From positions 23,182,731 to 23,246,730 of the forward strand of contig CM072148.1 in the NCBI GenBank assembly GCA_036850595.1: a stretch of DNA of 64,000 nt, given 5' to 3'. The notes beneath the pieces were generated by a model, which was not told the origin of the DNA, did not search any database, and worked only from the letters and a program-made list of their open reading frames with translations. The position numbers and the translations under genes are program-made. The DNA comes from Rhyacichthys aspro (lineage: Eukaryota; Chordata; Actinopteri; Gobiiformes; Rhyacichthyidae). Shown in pieces: positions 25,601 to 35,544 of the stretch (position 1 is its first letter; the number at the start of each line of letters is the position of its first letter).

Positions 25601-28600
25601 GTCTTTATGTCTATCCCCAAACAGATGGTGGTGGTGGACAGTACGCTGGTGGACTCAGAGGTGGTCAAGAGGTGAGGTACTTCAAAAACCTATATATTAG
25701 CATGAAGTAGGACTGAGTAAAATGGCTTAAAAAATACAATTTAAACAATATTTGCAAAGCACTGTGTATTACCCTCTCTAATGTCATTTACACACCACAC
25801 AAAGTCTTGTTAAAAGATGGAAAAAGTTATCTTGTATGTTTGCTGCACAGACATTATTCATGCTCCTCTGGTGTTAAATTCGATTATGCAATGTGGCTAT
25901 TTTTGATACAATTCACAATTGAAAACGTGGATAATTTACTCATTGGCTAGCCTAACATTGAATTTTTAGTGCCAATTTGTTGGTTTTGGACATATTTGTT
26001 GTTCATGTGGCTATATAAATAATATATTTATATATTGTGCTAAAAATAATTTCGACTAACTGTAACAATATTTTATTTAAAAAACTGTAATTTTAGTATG
26101 TAAGTAAGTAGTAGTAAGTATGTTTGATTTTCATATTTATTTTGCATATTTTTGTAAGTGCTACAAGTACCTATGTTGCTGTTTTATATAAATATAGAAC
26201 GTAAAGTTCATCGATACAAGGAAATCACTTTATAATTTTATATTTGTATTCTAAAACTTGAATGAAATAAAAAAGAATTGCTTCTGATCAGTTAGCTTAC
26301 ATGCAGAAATGTGAAATCATCACCAACAAATAAGTTATAAAGTTATATTGCATTGCATGCATTATATGTGAGAAAAATGTGAGAATTTGACAAAGCACAG
26401 ATCACTGCTAAATAGTTGATGACTTATACATTTTGGTGTGTCTGTCTCTTACTTTCTCCAGTATGGCCTCCTTGGACGATGAAGAGGATGATGAAGATGA
26501 TGGAGAGGATTGTAAGAAGATGGAAGTGAAGGCTCATCAGGCCTCACACACCAAATACCTGATGATGAGAGGATACTGTGCCCCGGGAATAGGTGACACA
26601 TTCAACTTTAATGTGACTTTGGGCAGACCGATTAGTAGGAGCTGATGAAGGGTTCCATACTGTAAAAAGTCCGCCAGTTAAATGGACAAATAGGGTATAT
26701 AGTAGAGCATAAAAGTTAGTGAAAAGGTTTAATACCCCTCTAGAGAAAATGTCTTTAAATAATATAATATATTAATGTCTCAGAAAGTTTTCAGAAAAAT
26801 GTGTTATAAAAATTTGATATAAAAATATGATATAAAACATGACATTTTATTCCTTTTTGTAGGAAAAAAATTGTATTTAAAATTGGTTTACTAAATGGAT
26901 CTCCTTTTTTATTCTAGTCAAACAGCGTAACCTGAGCACCAATGATAACATCGTTGTGGAGTCGTGTATTATGAAGCTGCAGCTGCGGGATACTCCTGCG
27001 CATAGCCTCTTCACTGTGGACCGTAAGTATCACTATTTCCTGAAAAATGATGTTTTATCTTGAAAAATCAACAATAGTTTCACCAAAGCTGAGAAGATTA
27101 CAATATTAAGTATAAAACGGAGGGTGTGGTATAAATGAGACACTCCCACTGGCATTTGGTCTACAGTGTATGTCAACATTGAATCAATGGCTGCTTAAAA
27201 AACAGAGAAAATGTTTGTTCCAGCTCTGACCATGTCTGTTTGAGAAACAGCACAAAGAAGAAATATATATAGGAAATGGAAAGTGTCAAAGTGAAACACA
27301 GATAAATATTATGAATCCATTCAGACACTGTTTATACAAGGCTAATATAGCAAGATGGCAAGATCGCGTCAGTCTGACGTTAAACTCTAAGCTATAAGTT
27401 TAAGGTAAGCTCTGAACTGTTTGATATTATGTCTTATGTAGTGGGGGTGTGGGTAACCTTTTTTTTTATCAAAAGAATAAAAGGTCACTATGATATTGTT
27501 GGGGGTAATGGGTGGGCTTGGCGCTGTGACTGAAAGAATTTTTGGGGTTCCCTTTAACCTCTTATACTCCACTTCCAATTTCAAAACAAAAACAGAATTC
27601 TATTAAGCAGCGTACCAGCAACTTTTGAGAGTGTGTTGACACTGTCATGTTTGATGTGGTCCAAATAGACTCTGGTTGCTCTGTTAATGTGGTTCACTTT
27701 GGTAAGTGTGAATGCTCCATACAAACCTCAGTGCTACTAAACATGCTCTGAGACCCCTTCAAAACAGAGCTCTGGAGGCGCTTCCAAATGAACTGTAGTA
27801 TGGTTCAATGAAAAAAAAGAACCACAGACATCTAACATGCCCAAATGAAAAGAGCGTCATAAAGTGGTTACAAAATTGTCATATTACATTTGGCTTTTCT
27901 GAGAGCCCCTCATTGAATCACCACACCTTGAACCACCCCCTTAAAGTGGTGTATGGGTTTGTGTGCCCACGTGTCCTAGGAGCTATGTTGTCGAGGGCTA
28001 TATGCCCCTGGTAGAGTCTCCCAAGGCAAGCCGGTCATAGGTGTTCGGCCAGACCAAAAGTGGTTCAGAACCCCTTACAACGTTACATCAAAGACCTTGA
28101 CGTTGCCCTGTATGGTGCAACTGGGGCCCCACCCTGGCTCTAGACCCGGGACTGGGGCTCACATGTGAGCGCCTGATGGCTGGGTCTTACCCCATGGGGC
28201 CAGGCCATTGGCTTAGCCTGAAGGAGCAACATGGGGCCGACTTCCCGTGGGCCCACTTCTATGCAGATATTGGCCTCTGAAACCCAACTCCTTAAGAGAG
28301 GCTGGACCCACACTGGAGTTGCCCTCAGTGAGAGGTGGTGGGCTTGTGTGTGCTTGCTTATTGCTCCCCAGCAGTTTTTTCATCCGACATTTGGCCATAC
28401 GTCTTTGACACTTGAATGAAGTTCAATCAGATCCTGAAGGATGCTGGAGACATTGAGTTCAAGTGGACCATGTTGTCTACCTCCATTGTCTATATGGTTG
28501 CTTGAAGCTTGGCTGTAAGGTCTTCATTGTTCTTGCGGCACCCCCTGAACCCGGTGGTGGACACTGGAAGTAAGTGATGGGGTCAAGTTGAAGAAGGAGT

Positions 28601-31600
28601 CCTATCGGGCCTTGTTGGCTTGTGGGACTCCTGAGGCAGCAGATAGGTACCGGCAGGCCAAGTGGACTGCAGCCCGGGCAGTTAGGGGGCAAAAACCTGT
28701 TGCAGCAGACTGCTCTAAATGGATTGTTTTCTGTATTTGCAACTAATTTAAGCTGACTAGAAGTGTGAACACATCCTGCATCTCCACATTAGTTTCTTTA
28801 AAAACGACATTGTAGTTCATGGTACCATTTAAACACATGGACACCAAAGCTTCTCTTCTAGTTTTAAACGTATCAGGTATAAATCTTTAGTCATACTTCT
28901 CAAAAGAAGACACATTCATCCAAATTCACTGATAGCAAATACTTCCATGTGAGCTGAAGTTTTTCAGGGGAAAAGTGAAAAACCTGATCCAGCCTCCTTC
29001 TGTTCCAGCTGTACCTGCGTTGGACTTCTCTAAATGTGGGCCCTCCCTGCTGCCCCCTGCCCTCACCTGCTCCATCCAGTCCTCCACTTTACCAGGCAGC
29101 GCAAGGGAATGTGAGGATCATCTGATGGAACACAGGGGCTACACTCTCCAGGACATAGAGGCGTGTGGTCTGCTGCGGACGAGTTTAGAGGGAGCAGGAG
29201 AGAGGGGCCTGGACGTTCAGGAGCTGTATCAGACTCACAGAGACCTGGAGCAGCCACAGTCAGGGCGCTCCAGGAGTCTGCAGCAGTACATGCAGGTAAA
29301 TACGGCAAACACAATGAAAGGAAACGCTCTGTTTTTTCTACAGTGTGTTCTGAAATACCGCCCATGTTGTCTCTGTGAGAATCCAAATTGGTATTTACTC
29401 TGTAAAAAGGGGCACCACAGAGCACTTTTGGTGTATGGCATGATATACTACTACTAACAGCAATAATAACATATAGATCAGGGTGCAGCAACCACCGTCC
29501 TGTGAGACAATTCTGGCCCGCAGCCAATAATTTCTGGTCCACCAGATGACTTTGAAAATTGACACGTTTGACAGTGGGGTTTATTCAACTGATAATTCAC
29601 TGGGTAACTGAGTGGCAGGGCTTACTACCATCTCACTTCAACTCAAATTTACATTAAACCTAAATATACAAGATATTTATTGAGGTGCTCCTGCACCCAT
29701 TCTATGACAAATAAATGACCAAATTGAGCTAATTTATATTCAGTGACACCTTTTTGAATACAAATGGCAAAAAGTGAAAATTATGGTAAACTGTTGTCAG
29801 AAAGTTTTATATTTGAAGATATAATGTATCAATGGTGTGCTTTCTATTCGTGCGTAGTGTATAATGGTTATAGTCCTTCTAGTGGAAGATACAATAGAAT
29901 ACTTTTTCTACCCATCATATGTTGCTGTAGGATTTAAAAGAGGAGGGACAGGTGCTTGTGGTGGGGGCTGAAGGCACTCGCTGGGTCCTCACACAGCATG
30001 CCGAGCCATGGCTTCTCACCATCAAAGCCAGCCAGTGGACCCGGGTCAGCCCCCACGCACTCCCCTTCCTGGACAACAAACACGATATCCCCTTCATGCG
30101 CAAGAGACGACGAGGGCTTAGGGAGGACCCAGGAGATACGCCAGCCAAACAAGCCGCTCTGGACACAAACCTCGACCAGGACAGACCGGACGCACAGCAA
30201 AGTGACATGCAACGAGAGCAGGAGCAGCAGGTGGAGCAGCACATGGAGCAGCACATGGAGCAGCACATGGAGCAGTTGAAGGGAGCTGAGGAGGACAGTC
30301 CAGATCAGAAGAATGAACCTGAAGGAGGGATGAACACACAGCCTGTGGAGAAGAAGGAGGAACAGGAGCAGTGTGAAAAAAAAGAGGAGGAAAAACAGGA
30401 GAGAAGACTCCGAAAACCAACTCAGAGCTGTAAGAATTCTTGCTGTGCTTCATCCACATTGGAGGATGTCACTCACGAGTAAGAACACAGTCACACTTTA
30501 AGATCTTCTTTTGCATTAATACAATTCAGAAAGGTTTCATGTGTCTTTGTTACTTCATTTCATTGACACATTGATTAATTTATTCATTTGATCTTAGTAT
30601 TTCAAAGCATTAAGTTTTGATAAAAAGAGAAAAGACGCTAATGTTAAACCTGCTTGTTCATAATGTTAAATGCTAATATTCTCATTTGCTCTGTAATCAT
30701 TGATTAAATACTAGATGTTTATCAACATGATCTTACGGGTTATCACTTAATACATTTATAGATAAAATGGAAGCCACACCAACATAAATATGGATGATTT
30801 GGAAACAAAGTCTCTGTTCCTGTTGTCAATAAAGTGGTATGTTTTAATTGTGCTGACAGTGATGATGAAAAAGTGTGTGTGTGTGTGTGGTTCTAGAGCA
30901 GACTCTCCTGGGGACACTGTGAGCTTCATCAGCCGGCCCTGGAGGATGGTGGATGGAAAACTGAACAGACTTGTGTGTAAGGGCATGTTGGAGGCCGTCC
31001 TGTACCAGATCATGTCTGTGCCCGGTCTTACTCAGGAAACACTGGTGCAGCACTACAAAGACGTACTGCAGCCCATGGCTGTCCTGGACCTGGTGCAGGT
31101 GAACACCACAAAAGGCCACATTCTGTCATTATTAACAATATGTCATATATCCACACAGAGAGGTTTTTAGTAAAATGATCAATGAATCCAGCTAGAATTA
31201 TTACATAATTTAGTCATCAGACTTATTTACTAAATGCTGGGATGTGCATTTTACTTTTACTTACATTTGTCAACAAATAGTGCAGTGACCCTAAAGAGGT
31301 ACTGCTAACCAATCAGAGCACAGTAGAGCTCAATCACATCAAAAACATTCCTTCTCCTTTCCTAACCACTGTCCCTGGACCTCTGGGGTCAAGAGAACAG
31401 GAGGAACTTAAAGGAGTTGCTAAAGGAGCATTAGCGGTGTTTGAAGCTCCTTTCCTATCTCCTTTCCTACCTAAAGACAGACTTTGGAAAGTTGTTATCA
31501 TGGCAACCAGTACATCCTGGTCACAGCTCAGATGTTTGTTGCAGCTGGTTTGGGTTTTTCCCACCAGGTTCAGGTTAAGTTTGTGTTTTCTGACTCTAGA

Positions 31601-33914
31601 AGGTGGTTTGGTTTTGGGCAGATTTCATTGCCATGGTAACTGACTTTGCATGGCTTCTTCTCCAGAGCAGGTTTTATTTAGGTTTAAAGACAAACCCAAA
31701 CTGGACCAATCACCTGTGAGTTAGATTGATCTGACACTGCATCACTAAACAAAATCTTTTTTTCTTGGCCACACTTTCTTTCTTCATACACTACATTGCC
31801 AAAAGTATTGACTGAGCTATCCAAATCATTGAATTCAGGTGTTCCAATCACTTCATGGACACAGGTGTATAAAATCAAGCACCTAGGCATGCAGAATGCT
31901 TTAACAAAAATTTGTGAAAGAATGGGTCACTCTCAGGAGCTCAGTGAATTCCAGCGTGGTACCATTGATGGCACCTGTTCAATAAGTTCAGTCGTGACAT
32001 TTCCTCGCTACTAAATATTCCACAATCAACTGTTAGTTGTACTATAACAAAGTGTAAGCCATTGGGAACGACAGCAACTCAGCCACGAAGTGGTAGGCCA
32101 CGTAAAATCACAAAACGGGGTCAGTGGATGCCGAAGCGCATAGTGCGCAGAGGTCACACAGTTTCTGTAGGGTCCATAGCTACAGACCTCCAAACTTCTG
32201 GATCTTCAGATTAGCTCAAGAACAGTGCGTAGAGAGCTTCATGGAAATGGTTTCCATGGCCGAGCAGCTATATCCAAGCCTTACATCACCAAGTGGCCCT
32301 TAGTTCCAGTGAAAGGAACTGTTAATCCTTTAGCATACCAAGACATTTTGGACAATTTCATGCTCCCAACTTTGTGGGAACAGTTTGGAGATGGCCCCTT
32401 CCTGTTCCAACATGACTGCGCACCAGTGCATGAAGCAAGGGCCATAAAGAGATGGATGAGCAAGTTTGGTGTGGAAGAACTTGATTGTCCTGCACAGAGT
32501 CTTGACCTCAACCCGATAGAACACCTTTGGGATGAATTAGCGCGGAGACTACGATCCAGGCCTTCTCGTCCAACATCAGTGTCTGACCTCACAAATACAC
32601 TTCTGGAAGAATGGTCAAAAATTCCCTTAAACCTTGTGGAAAGCCTTCCTAGAAGAGTTGAAGCTGTTATGGCTGCAAAGGGTAGGCTGACATCATATCA
32701 AATACTATGGTTTAATAATGGTGAACCATAAGATATCACTCATGTTCATATGCGTGTGAAGGTAAATGAGCGAATACTTTTGGCAATAAAGTGTATGAAG
32801 ACAACTTTATTACACTCAAAACAAAAACAATAAAGAGGACATTAATTATCACTTTAAAAGCTGTTTTATATTTAAAAACATATATTTTGTTTTATATTTG
32901 TTGCCACAGACACCTATTTTAAAACAATCTATACTTGGTTTGAAACGTCATGAAATATCTAGAAGCCATTAAGATTCAAATTTGACTTACTCTCAAAAAC
33001 AACTTCCAAAACAACAGCTTTTTTCTTTCTCCTGTTTTTGGCTGTGACTATGTTGCTTCCTGTTTCTCACCAGGAATAGCCCCACGCCCTTTTCCTCTAT
33101 GTCGAGGAGTATTGGCCGTTCACTGCATGGGCCATACCTGATAATCGTTGGTTAAGGTTTAAACCTGGGCTGAGAGAGAAACTTGGGGCATTAGAGTGAC
33201 AGACAGAGAATTCCAAAGCCTAATAGCTAACTGTGCCCTTACTCTGGGGTCAGTTGATCTGTGCTGCAATCTTCTGTCGATGTATGGTCTGCACTCGAGT
33301 CTGAAGTGCTTTTTTGTTTGTTAGAAGCACAGCGTCAGTCTGTGCAACTGAGAGCACAACAATACAACACACAATCATATTTTATTGATTATATTGTCTA
33401 CAAGGCTTATTTTTACATCTGCTCAACACAAACTTTTCACTGTCATTTTCGTTGAGTTGAGAAAAACAGCCAAACAAAGATATAAACTCGCTTTGAGGGA
33501 GTTATACCTGCCACATGCTGCATTATCCCTGTCAGGATGAAGAAATGAAATCGGCCCCATCAATTATGTGCATATGCCATACTGTACTCATGCACCCAGT
33601 CCTGCTGTACCCAAGCTCACTTCACACTCACATTGGTCAGGTGTACTGTGCTTTTATGTGACGTTCATTTGAATATCTGTGTTTCTGGTCTCTCTCTGCA
33701 GGCGCTCATTGACATGGGCTGTGTGAAGAAGAAAACGCTGATTAAACGTCCTAAACAGTCGCTGTTCGGTCGCTCCCTTCCTCCAGCTCAGAGTGAGTCA
33801 CGAATGAGCAGCGAGGAGCCCAACACTGTTTACTACGAGCCCACCATCTGCTGTGTGCTGCGCCTCAGCCAGGTTTTGCCAAACGAGCGCCACTGGAACT
33901 CAGCCGCACCGTGA
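13462..33914 (+). CDS. gtf3c1: General transcription factor 3C subunit 1 (TFIIIC largest subunit), C-terminal part
   Basis: TFIIIC recruits RNA polymerase III machinery to tRNA genes by binding the A and B boxes; this is its largest subunit, in the nucleus. Exons: 13462-13559, 13647-13743, 17153-17336, 17411-17510, 19756-19888, 19976-20057, 20371-20435, 20523-20628, 20694-20836, 22503-22645, 22712-22796, 22867-22979, 23556-23615, 23707-23800, 23885-24057, 25114-25671, 26462-26592, 26918-27022, 29009-29295, 29931-30478, 30897-31098, 33702-33914. Every phase fits, giving 1239 codons then TGA. Landmarks: LVRCLPGKMKRQLLYKR, YIFSFHENMQKLAYMGLLQF, DTENYWFDLMCVCLNTPLG, LIQSTLAMTNSQMKS, GPKKNRALPILPMSYQLS, QASHTKYLMMRGYCAPGI, and RPWRMVDGKLNRLVCKGMLE near the end. 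Human GTF3C1 is about 2100 residues, so roughly the first 850 are missing, including the N-terminal B-block-binding region. There is no sign of decay. Confidence 0.93.
13839..16546. mobile_element. About 2.7-kb DNA element with short terminal inverted repeats
   Basis: The left end TTAAAGGAGCAATGTTTAGG and the reverse complement of the right end, TTAAAGGGGCATTGTGTAAC, match at most positions, which suggests one element filling most of a gtf3c1 intron. Near the left end, 14190-14320 reads like an N-terminal exon of a fish transposase-type protein (RRGKTSQSRPRERRSALK), ending at a GTAAGA donor. A pair of inverted copies lies inside (14690-14790 and 15337-15420). No target duplication was fixed, and I do not know the family. 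Confidence 0.5.
14690..15420. repeat. Internal inverted repeat, arms of about 80-100 bp
   Basis: The arm at about 14690-14790 (with GACCAGGGGCCCGAGGGTCA, then CTGGCCTATGACCTCTTTGT) recurs in reverse complement at about 15337-15420. The two differ by a short insertion (AGAGCTT) and few substitutions. Together they bracket about 550 bases. In the plus direction the left arm is open and follows an AG, like an exon. Confidence 0.8.
16548..16660. repeat. (TA)n-(CA)n-(TA)n compound microsatellite
   Basis: Alternating TA, then ACACACA, then TATATGTG-type units, directly next to the right end of the 13839-16546 element. Confidence 0.95.
17874..18620. mobile_element. 747-bp MITE with 21-bp perfect terminal inverted repeats
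   Basis: The left end TACCGTATTTTCCGGACTAT (17874 on, 21 bp including the next A) is the exact reverse complement of 18600-18620. Ends in TA fit a TA target. There is no transposase. The middle (about 18140-18370) has imperfect tandem modules (GTGACAGTGGTTTGGTGTTCAGT, then GCAGGAGGAAGA-type). It lies in the gtf3c1 intron between 17510 and 19756. The end sequence is of a kind common in fish genomes. Confidence 0.85.
18990..19185. repeat. Dispersed repeat fragment (family A)
   Basis: Shares CTATCCCAGCAGCTTTGGGCCT with 12390-12425. It continues into the usual tail for this family (AGAACCCACGG.., GGAGTCAAACCACAACC, GCTAACCACTCTGCCACC). The closing part also resembles 44490-44520. In an intron of gtf3c1. 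Confidence 0.65.
21336..22196 (+). mobile_element. 861-bp hAT element with exact 8-bp target duplication
   Basis: CATATAAG stands immediately before (21328-21335) and after (22197-22204) the element, the 8-bp duplication expected of hAT. The ends TAAAAGTGCGCCGATC and, reversed, TAGAGATGCTCCGATC form the imperfect inverted repeat; GATCGG motifs repeat inside both ends. A short ORF at 21494-21661 encodes a BED-type zinc finger. The transposase core with the catalytic region is missing, so it is a deleted, non-autonomous copy. In the gtf3c1 intron between 20836 and 22503. Confidence 0.9.
21494..21661 (+). CDS. BED-type zinc finger ORF, N-terminal piece of a hAT transposase
   Basis: A 55-codon ORF (ATG to TAA) with the BED pattern: aromatic WRFF near residues 4-7, CNIC (Cys-x2-Cys), then NLIRHSKASH supplying the His pair with x4 spacing. 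In BED-containing hAT transposases this domain binds DNA near the element ends. Here it stops soon after the finger and the dimerisation and catalytic parts are gone. It sits inside the hAT copy 21336-22196, so it is a transposon remnant, not a host gene. Whether it is transcribed is unknown. Confidence 0.75.
   Translation: MALWRFFEVSKTDSKVAICNICNKTITRGGKQLKKHNTTNLIRHSKASHVVEYLP
24245..24668. mobile_element. 424-bp MITE, PIF/Harbinger-like
   Basis: The left end GCCCGCTTACATG and the reversed right end GCGCGTTTACATG form an imperfect inverted repeat. TCA precedes and follows, a possible 3-bp target duplication as made by Harbinger-type elements. The inner sequence also tends to be palindromic (TCTGATTA.. 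/ ..TAATCAGA). Non-coding. In the gtf3c1 intron between 24057 and 25114. Confidence 0.55.
25114..25671 (+). CDS. gtf3c1: gtf3c1 large internal exon with variable acidic linker
   Basis: One of the two largest exons (558 nt). It starts after TTTTCTCACAG in the frame CFSWRFPQVLCTDAFRF, which is conserved in the family. The open frame extends upstream to 24962, but that part is intron. A roughly 95-residue hydrophilic stretch follows (many E, K, S, T), then the conserved core resumes: MLQFSLDSPGGACVAALSLM, SLGLLSVFM, VVVDSTLVDSEVVK. The linker is longer than I recall from the human protein and is likely disordered. Confidence 0.9.
27950..28700 (+). mobile_element. LINE fragment, same family as 12610-13262 (copy 2)
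   Basis: Starts with the leader shared with copy 1 (CCTAGGAGCTATGTTGT and GGGCTATATGCCCCTGGTAG), continues to an endonuclease piece (TQLLKRGWTHTGVALSERWW, 28265-28360), then jumps to a later part of the ORF: LLACGTPEAADRYRQAK-like text at 28610-28665. The region between is deleted or degraded. It is 5'-biased and incomplete, in the gtf3c1 intron between 27022 and 29009. Confidence 0.75.
29479..29600. repeat. Dispersed repeat (family B)
   Basis: Contains CAATAATTTCTGG and CCAGATGACTTTGAAA, which recur with few changes at about 47290-47335 (CAATAATTTCAGG, CCAGATGATTTTGAGA). In the gtf3c1 intron following 29295. Ends not fixed. Confidence 0.6.
29931..30478 (+). CDS. gtf3c1: gtf3c1 exon with QHME tandem repeat and charged linker
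   Basis: 548-nt exon. It opens with a conserved domain end (VLVVGAEGTRWVLTQHAEPW), then a long charged tract. Residues from 30234 are built of a 12-nt repeat, GAGCAGCACATG, three copies plus a partial one, giving EQHM units. The following part is rich in E and K. The exon ends in phase 2 before GTAAGA and continues at 30897. Confidence 0.9.
31789..32793 (+). mobile_element. Tc1-like transposon, complete ends, internally deleted (1005 bp)
   Basis: Flanked by TA on both sides (31787-31788 and 32794-32795). The ends CACTACATTGCCAAAAGTAT and, reversed, CACTTTATTGCCAAAAGTAT are inverted repeats differing at two positions. The ORF at 32225-32731 carries the C-terminal half of a transposase: FLFQHDCAPVHEA (second catalytic D) and LDLNPIEHLWDEL (catalytic E, 34 residues on in the family). 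The first catalytic D region is missing after GFHGRAAISKP, and the 5' part has stops. Length is well below the usual 1.6 kb. Not self-mobile; in the last gtf3c1 intron. Confidence 0.9.
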
Positions 33915-34600
33915 GACAAGACTGTGCTGGGACAGTGCAGAAAGGACAAATGTTAGAAGTTTATAGGAGCAAATGACGAACTTTATCAGGATTTACCATC
34001 AAACTTGGTGCCACTGTCCGTAATGCTATTCTGTTTAATGGTTTAGATTTAGGTCATTCATTGATTCTTATTTGGTGGTAAAATGTTATAAATTATGAAT
34101 AGGTTTTCATAACATATTAGAAAAAGTGTGAACAAACCAAACCCCAAGATGCAGATCTTATTGAAGAAGAACTTGCAGGCAAATAGAATTTAAACATGTT
34201 ACAAATAATTATATTAGATGAATAAATATAGATAATAATTTGTGTACACTGATATTAACAGGCATGTGGTATTTGTAAAAGTCCAACTATAAAACGAGAC
34301 AAAATCAGCTGAACTGATCTTGGCACATTGGAAGTGCTCAGTACCTCAATGGCTCATTCATAACATTCCTCTCTTTTCTCTTCTTCTCTTGTCATCAGGC
34401 TTTCACTGAAAAGCAGAAATCTGTGTGGACTCTAAAAATCTGAGGCAGCTGAAAGTACATGAGCCTGTTCTAATGTGTTAGATCTTAGGAATGATTTATA
34501 TCCACTTTTGACTATTATTAATAACCTCATTATAAACCATTAAGCAGCCTAATTTGTTTTGCTGTTTCTTTGTTGTGTAAATGAAATAAATAAAATTTCT
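33915..34600 (+). other. gtf3c1: gtf3c1 3' end: UTR or alternative last exon with poly(A) signals
   Basis: The stop TGA at 33912-33914 overlaps a donor-like GTGAGA starting at 33911. A strong acceptor (long CT tract then CATCAG) ends at 34398. Splicing from 33910 to 34399 would read through to a short different tail ending at a TAA near 34433. AATAAA occurs at 34585-34590 and again at 34589. Either the gene ends in a long UTR here or in two alternative ends. Confidence 0.5.
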
Positions 34601-35449
34601 TGGTTTGAAGTACTTGATTATTTTTTCACTTACTAGGGTCTATTTTTCTGATCCTGAAAAAGTTGGTCACTTATTTACCTGCTTGATTTGTGGAGGTGTG
34701 TCCAGCATGAGGGGTCATTTGAGGACAGGTGTAGTCCACAGTGGGATGTGAGCCAACAGGAAGCTCATAGGAAATATGCTCACACATTCTGGAAGTAGAG
34801 ATCAACTCTCAGATCCACTTGAGTTACAGGAGCCAGCGGAGGCCAAGAACCCACAGTTCATGTTTTTACTCGTATGTAGTGGCACATTGGTCTGAAAAAT
34901 GCCCAGTCCACACACTGAAGACAGAGCTCTACCTCAGCTTCAGGACGTTAAAGCTCAGGGTTAACTGTAAGGTTACGTCAGTATAGACTTCAGGCCAATC
35001 ACAACAGAGTAAGAACAGAAGCCACTGACCAATCAATGCTCAATGGGCAATGTGTGGGCTTAAAAAAGACACACAATTGGGTCATCACAACATGTCAGGC
35101 TTAAATTAAAATCATCACATCATATTTTGACCACTCCTGCAAAGAACACAGACTTAAACCTCAGAAAACACATCTTTTGATACAGCCTCTAGCTTTAGAA
35201 AGTGCCGGATTTCAGAGGTTGTCTAGTTGGATTGTCTTCTCTGTGTAATGGTATTTAACCGTTTTCAAAACGCAGTAGAATTAATTTCAGTTTTTTCAAC
35301 ATTGCTACCCCTGAACAGTTTTCACTGTCTTTGTTGTACTTTTATTGTACTGTAATAATATTCTACCAAATGCAGTAAAAACATGTTCATCTTCTTATAC
35401 CTGAAACTTGATGAATTACTACAAATACGCATAATAATGGAAGAACCGC

Positions 35450-35481
<32 letters not shown>

Positions 35482-35508
35482 TTATAAAATTTTTTTAAAT
35501 TATGGTGG

Positions 35509-35544
<36 letters not shown>

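Noticed and set aside
24962..25675. 237-codon ORF as one gene
   Set aside because: The first 50 codons are intron; the conserved family reading starts only after the acceptor at 25113.
29952..30482. 176-codon ORF as a separate gene
   Set aside because: It is the gtf3c1 exon 29931-30478 in frame; the ORF merely starts at an internal Met and runs past the donor.
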